Shown: positions 16,640 to 23,755 of the stretch, one piece after another | Layout: each line of letters begins with the position of its first letter | Numbering within the stretch: position 1 is the stretch's first letter | Source: Schlegelella_A sp965246805 | GTDB lineage: Bacteria; Pseudomonadota; Gammaproteobacteria; Burkholderiales; Burkholderiaceae_C | Direction of reading: 5' to 3' | NCBI GenBank assembly: GCA_965246805.1 | Contig: CBDFFO010000006.1 | Span: forward strand, 744,001 to 808,000 | Length of the DNA stretch: 64,000 bases | Notes under the pieces: model-generated | Seen by the model: the letters and a program-made list of their open reading frames with translations, nothing else | Told to the model about the DNA's origin: nothing | Databases searched by the model: none | Made by a program: the position numbers and the translations under genes

Positions 16640-18036
16640 CGACGATGATGACGCTCGCGGCGGCCGCAACGATGCTACCGAAGGGCCGTCTGCTCGGCGA
16701 CCCGGCCGTCTCGATCGCTCGTGTGCACACCGACTCGCGCACAGTGCAGCCGGGCGACTGCTTCGTCGCGCTGCGGGGCGAGCGCTTCGACGGCCACGAC
16801 ATGCTCGCCGCTGCGAAAGCGGCCGGCGCGGTGGCCGCGATCGCCGAACACGGTCTGGCCGCCGCCGGCCTGCCCGGCATCGAGGTGGCGGACACGATGG
16901 CCGCGCTCGACCAGCTGGCCCGCGCGTGGCGACGCGGCTTCGATGTCGACGTGATCGCCGTCACCGGCAGCAACGGCAAGACCACCGTCACGCAGATGAT
17001 CGCGAGCATCCTGCAGAGCTGGCTGGCAGACGCCTCGTTCGCGACACGGGGCAACTTCAACAACCATATCGGCGTGCCGCTCACCTTGCTGCGCATGCGG
17101 CACGGCGCAACCGAGACGTTGCGTGCCGGCGTGGTCGAGATCGGCATGAACCACCCCGGCGAGATCGCGTCGCTCGCAGCAGGCGTGGCACCGAGCGTGG
17201 TGCTGGTCAACAACGCGCAGCGCGAGCACCTCGAATTCATGGCCGACGTGAGGGCCGTGGCTGCAGAGAACGGATCCGCAATCGCCGCGCTCGGCTCGCA
17301 GGGCACGGCCGTGTTTCCCGCCGACGACGCGTACACCGCGATGTGGCGCGAGCTCGCGGGCACGCGCCGTGTATTGACCTTCGCGCTCGAGGGTTACGCC
17401 GCCGACGTGATCGGCCATGCCGAGTGGCTCGAAGACCGATGGCTCATTGCAATCGACACGCCGCAGGGCCACCTCGACGCGAAACTGCGATCGCCCGGCC
17501 TGCACAACGTGAAGAACGCCCTCGCCGCCGCGGCATGCGTGCTCGCGATCGGTTGCCCGTTGGATCGCATCGCGAGCGGCTTCGACCGTTTCGCGCCGGT
17601 GAAGGGTCGCTCCGACGTGAAGCGCTTTCGGCATCACGACGCCACCGTCACGCTGGTCGACGACACCTACAACGCCAACCCCGACTCGGTGCTCGCCGCG
17701 ATCGACGTGCTCGCCGCGCTCGAGGCGCCGCACTGGCTGGTGCTCGGCGACATGGGCGAAGTGGGCGACCAGGGCCCGGCGTTTCACCGCGAAGTCGGTC
17801 GGTACGCGAAAGCCAGGGGCATCGAATCGATGTGGGCCGTCGGCGACCTGAGCGGGCACGCCACCAGCGCGTTCGGTCGTGCGACGCACTTTCTCACCGT
17901 GCCCGACCTCGTCGCCGCGATCGGCGACGCGCCCGACTTCAGGAGCGTGCTCGTCAAAGGCTCTCGCTTCATGCAGATGGAGCGCGTGGTCGCCGCGCTC
18001 ACCGGCTCGCCGGCCGAGGCTTCGCATGCTGCTTAG
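16636..18036 (+). CDS. murF: UDP-MurNAc-tripeptide:D-Ala-D-Ala ligase MurF
   Basis: A 466-residue Mur ligase that completes UDP-MurNAc-pentapeptide by adding D-Ala-D-Ala. The ATP loop is VTGSNGKTTVTQ. Other blocks are HTDSRTVQPGDCFVALRGERFDGHD at the N-terminal domain, EIGMNHPGEI and DDTYNANPDS near the C-terminal domain. The ATG at 16636 overlaps the murE stop (ATGA). Its 3' end overlaps mraY by 11 bp (18026-18036). Confidence 0.95.
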   Translation: MTTMMTLAAAATMLPKGRLLGDPAVSIARVHTDSRTVQPGDCFVALRGERFDGHDMLAAAKAAGAVAAIAEHGLAAAGLPGIEVADTMAALDQLARAWRRGFDVDVIAVTGSNGKTTVTQMIASILQSWLADASFATRGNFNNHIGVPLTLLRMRHGATETLRAGVVEIGMNHPGEIASLAAGVAPSVVLVNNAQREHLEFMADVRAVAAENGSAIAALGSQGTAVFPADDAYTAMWRELAGTRRVLTFALEGYAADVIGHAEWLEDRWLIAIDTPQGHLDAKLRSPGLHNVKNALAAAACVLAIGCPLDRIASGFDRFAPVKGRSDVKRFRHHDATVTLVDDTYNANPDSVLAAIDVLAALEAPHWLVLGDMGEVGDQGPAFHREVGRYAKARGIESMWAVGDLSGHATSAFGRATHFLTVPDLVAAIGDAPDFRSVLVKGSRFMQMERVVAALTGSPAEASHAA

Positions 18037-19204
18037 CCTCTCGCAATGGTTGCAGGCGCAATCGCCCGAGCTGAGTTACCTGCGCGTCTTCCAGTACCTG
18101 ACGTTTCGCGCGGTGATGGCGGCGCTGACGTCGCTGCTGATCGGCCTCGCGTTCGGCCCGTGGGTGATCCGGCGCCTCACCGAGATGAAGATCGGCCAGC
18201 CGATCCGCGCCTATGGCGTCGACACGCATCACGCCAAGAGCGGCACGCCGACGATGGGCGGCGTGCTGATCCTGCTCGGCATCGGCGTCTCGACCTTGCT
18301 GTGGTTCGACTGGTCGAACCGCTTCGTGTGGATCGTGATGGTGGTGACGATCGGCTTCGGCGCGATCGGCTGGGTCGACGACTACCGCAAGGTCGTCGGC
18401 AAGAACCCCGAGGGCATGCGCTCGCGCGAGAAGTATTTCTGGCAATCGTTGATCGGCCTGGTCGCCGCGCTCTACCTCGCGTTCAGCGTGTCGGAAACGT
18501 CGAATCTGCGCGTCTTCGAGCTCTTCATCCGCTGGATCCAGAGCGGCTTCTCGAACGACCTGCCGCCCAAGGCCGACCTGATCGTGCCGTTCTTCAAGAC
18601 CATCAGCTATCCGCTCGGCGTGTTCGGCTTCATCGCGCTCACGTACTTCGTGATCGTCGGCGCGAGCAACGCTGTCAATCTGACCGACGGCCTCGACGGC
18701 CTCGCGATCATGCCGGTCGTGATGGTGGGCTCGGCCCTTGGCGTGTTCGCATACGTCACCGGCAGCTCGGTCTACAGCCGCTACCTGCTGTTCCCGTACA
18801 TCCCGGGCACCGGCGAGCTGCTGGTGTTCTGCGCCGCGATGGCCGGCGCCGGCCTCGCGTTCCTGTGGTTCAACACGCACCCGGCGCAGGTCTTCATGGG
18901 CGACGTCGGCGCGCTCGCGCTCGGCGGCGCGCTCGGCACCATCGCGGTCATCACGCGCCAGGAAATCGTGCTCGGCATCATGGGTGGCGTTTTCGTCGTC
19001 GAGGCGCTTTCGGTGATGACGCAGGTGCTGTGGTTCAAGTACACGCGAAAGCGCTATGGCGAAGGCCGGCGCTTCTTCAAGATGGCGCCGCTGCACCATC
19101 ACTTCGAGAAGTCGGGCTGGAAGGAGACGCAGGTGGTGGTGCGTTTCTGGATCATCACGATGCTGCTCTGTCTGATCGGCCTCGCGAGCCTCAAGTTGCG
19201 CTGA
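18026..19204 (+). CDS. mraY: Phospho-MurNAc-pentapeptide transferase MraY
   Basis: A 392-residue polytopic membrane enzyme that makes lipid I from UDP-MurNAc-pentapeptide and undecaprenyl phosphate. About ten hydrophobic segments are visible. Diagnostic cytoplasmic loops are KSGTPTMGGVLIL, WVDDYRK (the aspartate pair), NLTDGLDGLA, FMGDVGALALGG and the HHHFE histidines near the C-terminus (PLHHHFEKSGW). The start ATG lies inside the end of murF. One base separates it from murD. Confidence 0.96.
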   Translation: MLLSLSQWLQAQSPELSYLRVFQYLTFRAVMAALTSLLIGLAFGPWVIRRLTEMKIGQPIRAYGVDTHHAKSGTPTMGGVLILLGIGVSTLLWFDWSNRFVWIVMVVTIGFGAIGWVDDYRKVVGKNPEGMRSREKYFWQSLIGLVAALYLAFSVSETSNLRVFELFIRWIQSGFSNDLPPKADLIVPFFKTISYPLGVFGFIALTYFVIVGASNAVNLTDGLDGLAIMPVVMVGSALGVFAYVTGSSVYSRYLLFPYIPGTGELLVFCAAMAGAGLAFLWFNTHPAQVFMGDVGALALGGALGTIAVITRQEIVLGIMGGVFVVEALSVMTQVLWFKYTRKRYGEGRRFFKMAPLHHHFEKSGWKETQVVVRFWIITMLLCLIGLASLKLR

Positions 19205-19205
19205 C

Positions 19206-20825
19206 ATGAACATCGAACGACTCTCCAAGCTCCAAGTGCTCGTGCTCGGCCTCGGCGACTCGGGCCTTGCGATGGCGCGCTGGTGCGCGCGCCACGGTTC
19301 GGTCGTGAGCGTGTGGGACTCGCGCCCGGGCGCACCGCGCGATGCCGAACTCGCACGGCAGGTGCCGACGGCCCGGCGTCTGCACGGCGAGTTGCATGCA
19401 GAGGCGCTCGACGGCGTCCAGCTGGTCTTGAAGAGCCCAGGTCTCGCGCCCGGCGATGCGCGCATCGCGGCGGTGCTGGCGCGCGCACGTGCCACCGGCA
19501 TCGCGCTGCAGAGCGAGCTCGATCTGTTCGGCGAAGCGCTCGCGGCGCTGAAGGCCGAGCGCGCGTACGCGCCCAAAGTCATCGCGATCACCGGCACCAA
19601 CGGCAAGACCACGACCACGGCGATGACCGCGCTGCTCGTCGAACGCGCCGGATGGCACGTGATCGCCGCCGGCAACATCGGCCCGACGATGCTGCAGAGC
19701 CTCGCCGACGAGCTCGATGCTGGGCAGGTCGTGCTGCCCGATGTGTGGGTGCTCGAACTGTCGAGCTTCCAGCTCGACGGCGTGCAGGGTTTCGAGCCCG
19801 ATGCGGCCGCGCTGCTCAATGTCACGCAAGACCATCTCGACTGGCACGGCAGCTTCGAGGCCTATGCCGCCGCAAAGGCGCGTGTGTTCGGCAAACAGGC
19901 GGTCGTGGTGGTGAATCGCGACGATGCGCAGGTCGAGGCGCTGGCCTCGGCGCTCGTGGCTGCGCCAAGTTCCGCAGCGAAGCGCGGCGGTGAGGTCAAA
20001 GCCCCGGAGCATCGGAGCAAAGTTCCCGCGTTGAAACGCGCATCACGAATCGAACGCCGCCTCGTCCGCTTCGGCGCCGGCGCACCACGTTGCCCGGGCG
20101 ACTTCGGTATCGTCCATGAACAGGGCATGGCCTGGCTCGCGCGTGCACGGGAGACCGAGCTCGACGGCGGCAAGCAGCCGGGCCCGGGTGACCCATCGCC
20201 CGAACTCGTGATCCAGCGCCTGATGCCGGTCGACGCCTTGCACGTGCGTGGCCGGCACAACGCATTGAACGCGCTCGCGGCGCTCGCGCTCGGCCACGCG
20301 GTGGGCTCTGCGCTCGCACCGATGCTGCATGCGTTACGCGAGTACCGCGGCGAGCCGCATCGCGTGCAGCTCGTCGCGACCATCGACGGCATCGACGCCT
20401 TTGACGACAGCAAAGGCACCAACGTCGGCGCGACGATCGCTGCGCTCGAGGGCCTCGGCGCCGATCGCGCGCCGGCGAAGCTGGTGGTGATCCTCGGCGG
20501 CGACGGCAAGGGCCAGGACTTCACGCCTCTCGACACGCCGCTCGCCCGCCATGCGCGCGCGATCGCGACGATCGGTCGCGATGCGGCGTCGATCGAAGAG
20601 CAGATCCAGTCCGCGATCCGCGCGGCCGGCATCACGCTGCAACGGCACGACACGCTGGAGGCGGCGACGCGTTGGTGCTTCGAGCAGGCGGAGGAGGGCG
20701 ATGCCGTGCTGCTGAGCCCGGCCTGCGCCAGCCTCGACATGTTCGACAACTACGCGCATCGCGCATCGGTGTTCGTGGCCGCCGCGCATGCGCTGCAAGT
20801 CGAGCGCACCGAGGCCCACGCATGA
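19206..20825 (+). CDS. murD: UDP-MurNAc-L-alanine:D-glutamate ligase MurD
   Basis: A 539-residue Mur ligase that adds D-glutamate. It has the N-terminal Rossmann start (VLVLGLGDSGLAMARW), ATP loop (ITGTNGKTTTT), NVTQDHLDWHG and a C-terminal FDDSKGTN block. It is about 100 residues longer than E. coli MurD (438). Part of the excess is a basic, low-complexity segment at residues ~250-287 (AAPSSAAKRGGEVKAPEHRS), which looks like an in-frame insertion between the central strands. The ATG at 19206 follows mraY by 1 nt; the stop overlaps ftsW by 4 bp. Confidence 0.94.
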   Translation: MNIERLSKLQVLVLGLGDSGLAMARWCARHGSVVSVWDSRPGAPRDAELARQVPTARRLHGELHAEALDGVQLVLKSPGLAPGDARIAAVLARARATGIALQSELDLFGEALAALKAERAYAPKVIAITGTNGKTTTTAMTALLVERAGWHVIAAGNIGPTMLQSLADELDAGQVVLPDVWVLELSSFQLDGVQGFEPDAAALLNVTQDHLDWHGSFEAYAAAKARVFGKQAVVVVNRDDAQVEALASALVAAPSSAAKRGGEVKAPEHRSKVPALKRASRIERRLVRFGAGAPRCPGDFGIVHEQGMAWLARARETELDGGKQPGPGDPSPELVIQRLMPVDALHVRGRHNALNALAALALGHAVGSALAPMLHALREYRGEPHRVQLVATIDGIDAFDDSKGTNVGATIAALEGLGADRAPAKLVVILGGDGKGQDFTPLDTPLARHARAIATIGRDAASIEEQIQSAIRAAGITLQRHDTLEAATRWCFEQAEEGDAVLLSPACASLDMFDNYAHRASVFVAAAHALQVERTEAHA

Positions 20826-22237
20826 ACGCGGCACTCGTCAACGGCTGGCTGGCGCTCTGGGGTCGCGTCGCGGGTCTCGCGTCGGGCGGGGTTCGAGGTG
20901 GATCGGCTTCATCACGACCCGCTCCGTCGCCGGCGCAGGCGAGCCGAAGCTCGAAGGCCAATGCCCGCGCCGCCGCGGCCGTCGATGCGGTCGTCGGCGG
21001 TTTTTCACGCGACCCCGAGCGCGTGTCGTCGCGCAAGGAACGCGCCGCGGCCGCGATCCCGGTGCGCGAGTTCATCAACGTCGGTCGCGGCCCGCCGGCC
21101 CGGCTGCTCGGCTTCGACCGCAGCCTCATGTGGGTCGTGGTTGCGGTGCTCGCGCTCGGCATCGTGATGGTCTACAGCGCCTCGATCGCGTTGCCCGACG
21201 CGCCGAAGTTCGCCCGTTACACGCCGACCTATTTTCTCGTGCGCCATATCCTCTCGATCGCTGTCGCGTTCGTCGCCGCGTTAATCGTGCTGCAAGTGCC
21301 GGTGAACGTATGGGAGAAGTTGTCGCCGTGGATCTTTGTGGCGTCGCTCCTGCTGCTGGTGCTGGTGCTCGTGCCCTTCATCGGCCGCACCACCAACGGC
21401 GCGCGCCGCTGGATCCCGCTCGGCATCATGGGCTTCCAGCCGTCGGAACTCGCCAAGCTCGCGATCGCGATGTACGCCGCGGGCTACATGGTGCGCCGCA
21501 TGGACGTGAAGGAGAACTTCGTGCGCGCCGTGTTCCCGATGGCGGTCTCGATCGCCGTCGTAGGCCTTCTGCTGCTGGCCGAGCCCGACATGGGCGCCTT
21601 CCTCGTGATCGCGACGATCGCGATGGGCATCCTCTTCCTGGGCGGCGTCAACGGCCGCATGTTCCTGCTCATCACCGGCGTGTTGATCGGCGCGTTCGTG
21701 CTGATGATCTCCTTGAGCGAGTGGCGGCGCGAGCGCATCTTCGCGTACCTGAACCCGTGGGACGAGAAGTACACGCTCGGCAAGGCCTACCAGCTATCGC
21801 ACTCGTTGATCGCGTTCGGCCGCGGCGAGATCTTCGGCCAGGGTCTCGGCTCGAGCGTCGAGAAGCTGCATTACCTGCCCGAGGCGCACACCGACTTCCT
21901 GCTCGCGGTGATCGGAGAAGAACTGGGCTTCGTCGGCGTCGCGGTCGTCATCGTCGCGTTCTTCTGGCTCGCGCGCCGCATCTTCCACATCGGCCGCCAG
22001 GCGATCGCGCTCGACCGGGTGTTCGCGGGCCTGTACGCGCAGGGCATCGGCATCTGGGTTGCGGGGCAGGCCTTCATCAACATGGGCGTGAATCTCGGCG
22101 TGCTGCCGACCAAGGGCTTGACGCTGCCGTTGATGAGTTACGGCGGCTCGGCGATCGTGATGAACATGGTGGCGCTCGCCATCGTGCTGCGCATCGACAT
22201 CGAAAACCGACAGCTCATGCGCGGAGGCCGCGCATGA
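20822..22237 (+). CDS. ftsW: Septal peptidoglycan glycosyltransferase FtsW
   Basis: A 471-residue SEDS-family polymerase that works with FtsI at the septum. An unusually long, Ala/Ser/Arg-rich cytoplasmic N-terminus (~100 residues) precedes ten membrane segments. SEDS signatures are GARRWIPLGIMGFQPSE, LAEPDMGAFLV, SLSEWRRERI, LPEAHTDFLLAVIGEELGFVG and LPLMSYGGSA. The start ATG overlaps the murD stop (ATGA). The last codons (NRQLMRGGRA) and the ATGA at 22234-22237 are the part copied downstream in the 152-bp tandem repeat. Confidence 0.94.
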   Translation: MNAALVNGWLALWGRVAGLASGGVRGGSASSRPAPSPAQASRSSKANARAAAAVDAVVGGFSRDPERVSSRKERAAAAIPVREFINVGRGPPARLLGFDRSLMWVVVAVLALGIVMVYSASIALPDAPKFARYTPTYFLVRHILSIAVAFVAALIVLQVPVNVWEKLSPWIFVASLLLLVLVLVPFIGRTTNGARRWIPLGIMGFQPSELAKLAIAMYAAGYMVRRMDVKENFVRAVFPMAVSIAVVGLLLLAEPDMGAFLVIATIAMGILFLGGVNGRMFLLITGVLIGAFVLMISLSEWRRERIFAYLNPWDEKYTLGKAYQLSHSLIAFGRGEIFGQGLGSSVEKLHYLPEAHTDFLLAVIGEELGFVGVAVVIVAFFWLARRIFHIGRQAIALDRVFAGLYAQGIGIWVAGQAFINMGVNLGVLPTKGLTLPLMSYGGSAIVMNMVALAIVLRIDIENRQLMRGGRA

Positions 22238-22389
22238 GGGCCGCGCTGCAGCGAAGCGGAAGCGTGGCCAGGGCGCGCAGCGACCGCGTTCTGGTTCGGC
22301 GCAGGCTCACATCGCGCAGCGATGTGAAGCCCACGCAGTGGGCGGGCCGCAGGCAAAACCGACAGCTCATGCGCGGAGGCCGCGCATGA
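22234..22389 (+). CDS. Bridge mini-ORF 1 between ftsW and murG (51 aa)
   Basis: This ORF starts at the ATG that overlaps the ftsW stop (ATGA 22234-22237) with GGAGG 6 nt upstream. It runs through the first 152-bp unit and stops at the TGA of the second junction copy. The product (MRAALQRSGSVARARSD... ending NRQLMRGGRA) is highly basic, has no recognised domain and ends in a copy of the FtsW tail. I infer that the act of translation, coupling ribosomes from ftsW towards murG, is the function rather than the peptide. No independent coding evidence exists. Confidence 0.45.
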   Translation: MRAALQRSGSVARARSDRVLVRRRLTSRSDVKPTQWAGRRQNRQLMRGGRA

Positions 22390-22541
22390 GGGCCGCGCTG
22401 CAGCGAAGCGGAAGCGTGGCCAGGGCGCGCAGCGACCGCGGTCTGGTTCTGCGCAGGCTCACTTCGCGCAGCGATGTGAAGCCCACGCAGTGGGCGGGCC
22501 GCAGGCAAAACCGACAGCTCATGCGCGGAGGCCGCGCATGA
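22386..22541 (+). CDS. Bridge mini-ORF 2 between ftsW and murG (51 aa)
   Basis: A near-identical copy of the preceding mini-ORF in the second 152-bp unit; it differs at two residues (GLVLRRL in place of VLVRRRL) plus one silent change. It starts in an ATGA overlap with mini-ORF 1 and ends in an ATGA overlap with murG. Each unit keeps its own GGAGG site, so the translational relay continues into murG. Its reality as a stable protein is doubtful; its role as a coupling bridge is an inference from the geometry. Confidence 0.45.
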   Translation: MRAALQRSGSVARARSDRGLVLRRLTSRSDVKPTQWAGRRQNRQLMRGGRA

Positions 22542-23617
22542 GGGCGCGCCACCTCGTCGTGATGGCGGCCGGCACCGGCGGCCACGTGATCCCCGGCCTC
22601 GCGGTCGCGCACGAGATGCGCGCGCGCGGCTGGAGCGTGAGCTGGCTCGGCACCACGCACGGCATCGAGAACCGTCTGGTGCCCGCGGCCGGCATCGCGC
22701 TCGACACGGTCGCGTTCGCCGGCCTTCGCGGCAAGGGTTTGAGCGGCAACGTGAAAGGTGCGCTAAGCATGGTCGCCGCCTTCGGGCGCTGCCTGTCGAT
22801 CTTGCGGAAACGCCGTGCTGCCGCCGTTCTCGGCATGGGCGGCTACGTGTGTTTCCCCGGTGGCTTGATGAGCTGGCTGTTGCGCAAGCCCTTGCTGCTC
22901 GTCAATGCCGATGCCTCGCTGCTGATGAGCAACAAGGCCTTGCTGCCCTTCACAGATCGCATCGCGTTCGGCTTCGACGGCACCGATGCCCGTGCCACGG
23001 CGCACGCGCTCGTCACCGGCAACCCGGTGCGACGAGAGATCGAAGCGCTCCCGTCGCCACGTGATCGTTTCGCCGGTCGCGACGGCGTGTTGCGCTTGCT
23101 GGTGGTCGGCGGCAGCCTCGGCGCCTCGGTGCTGAACGATTGCGTGCCGAAAGCGCTCGCGCTGATCGATGCGAACACGAGGCCGCGCGTCACGCACCAG
23201 ACCGGCGCCAGCGCGCAGGCGGGGGTGCAGGCCGCTTACGAGTCGCTCGACGTCGAGGCCGACGTGCTGCCCTTCATCGACGACATGGCCGCCCGGCTCG
23301 CCGAGTGCGACCTCATCGTCTGCCGTGCCGGGGCCGTCACCGTGAGTGAACTGTGCGCGGCGGGGGTCGCCGCGGTGCTGGTGCCGCTGGTCGTCAGCAC
23401 CACCTCGCATCAGCGCGACAACGCCACCTGGCTCGCGACTCGCGGTGCCGGCGTTCATCTGCCGCAGGCCGAGCTCACGCCGAAACGGCTCGCCGACACG
23501 ATCGCCGCGTTCACGCGCGAGACCTTGCTCGCGATGGCAACGACCGCGCACAGGCTCGCGAAGCCGAAAGCCGCGGCGCGGGTCGCCGATGCGATCGAAG
23601 GGTTGGTGTCGGCATGA
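22538..23617 (+). CDS. murG: UDP-GlcNAc:lipid I N-acetylglucosaminyltransferase MurG
   Basis: A 359-residue peripheral membrane GT-B enzyme that makes lipid II. The N-terminal glycine loop (AAGTGGHVIPGLA), GMGGYVCFPGG, VVGGSLGASVLND and the C-terminal nucleotide-binding block CRAGAVTVSELCAAG are typical. The ATG at 22538 is the one in the third junction copy, with GGAGG 6 nt upstream; extending the frame upstream to 22490 enters repeat DNA. Its stop overlaps the next mini-ORF in an ATGA. Confidence 0.95.
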   Translation: MRARHLVVMAAGTGGHVIPGLAVAHEMRARGWSVSWLGTTHGIENRLVPAAGIALDTVAFAGLRGKGLSGNVKGALSMVAAFGRCLSILRKRRAAAVLGMGGYVCFPGGLMSWLLRKPLLLVNADASLLMSNKALLPFTDRIAFGFDGTDARATAHALVTGNPVRREIEALPSPRDRFAGRDGVLRLLVVGGSLGASVLNDCVPKALALIDANTRPRVTHQTGASAQAGVQAAYESLDVEADVLPFIDDMAARLAECDLIVCRAGAVTVSELCAAGVAAVLVPLVVSTTSHQRDNATWLATRGAGVHLPQAELTPKRLADTIAAFTRETLLAMATTAHRLAKPKAAARVADAIEGLVSA

Positions 23618-23755
23618 AGCAGCGCACGATGAGTACGCGGCCCGCATCCCAAACCTCTCCTGGGTGGAGAGGGTGCAAGGCCCACGGCACGTTGCTGAAT
23701 TTCTCCCTCTCCCGCTTGCGGCAGAGGGCTGGGGTGAGGGCTGCCGCATGAAGCA
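23612..23755 (+). repeat. 134-bp insert with 10-bp direct repeats at the murG/murC junction
   Basis: GCATGAAGCA occurs at 23612-23621 and 23746-23755, flanking the insert like a target-site duplication that includes the ATGA junction. Inside are a perfect 7-bp hairpin (CCTCTCC 23654-23660 with GGAGAGG 23666-23672) and a nested palindrome (CCCTCT 23705-23710 with AGAGGG 23723-23728), followed by GGGGTGAGGG. Sequences of the CCCTCTCCCGC/AGAGGGCTGGGGTGAGGG kind are common dispersed REP-like elements in proteobacteria. A related CCCCTCGC...GGGAGAGGGGG stretch occurs at ~48420-48450. Confidence 0.7.
23614..23751 (+). CDS. Bridge mini-ORF 3 between murG and murC (45 aa)
   Basis: This ORF starts in an ATGA overlap with the murG stop (23614-23617) and ends in an ATGA overlap with the murC start (23748-23751). 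It covers exactly the inserted repeat. The predicted peptide (MKQRTMSTRPASQTS... GVRAAA) has no recognised domain. No strong ribosome site precedes it, so it would depend on coupling from murG. The insert length of 134 bp is 2 modulo 3, which is required for the relay to work. Confidence 0.45.
   Translation: MKQRTMSTRPASQTSPGWRGCKAHGTLLNFSLSRLRQRAGVRAAA

Larger units (their letters stand above)
22203..22545 (+). repeat. 152-bp tandem duplication spanning the ftsW/murG junction
   Basis: Two full units (22203-22354 and 22355-22506) and a third partial copy (22507-22545) share the last 35 bases of ftsW, a GGAGG ribosome site and an ATGA stop/start. The two full units differ at only three positions. 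Between the junction copies lies ~113 bp of foreign-looking sequence with two hairpins with GCA loops: CACATCGC-GCA-GCGATGTG and GCCCAC-GCA-GTGGGC. In unit 2 the first hairpin has one mismatch. The original ftsW/murG join was presumably a simple ATGA overlap. Confidence 0.9.

Noticed and set aside
14875..18036. A 1053-codon open frame ending with murF
   Set aside because: The part before 16636 is an Arg-rich frame shadow of murE; only 16636-18036 encodes MurF.
22203..22545. Tandem copies interpreted as a CRISPR array
   Set aside because: Units are directly adjacent and nearly identical with no variable spacers, and no cas genes are nearby.
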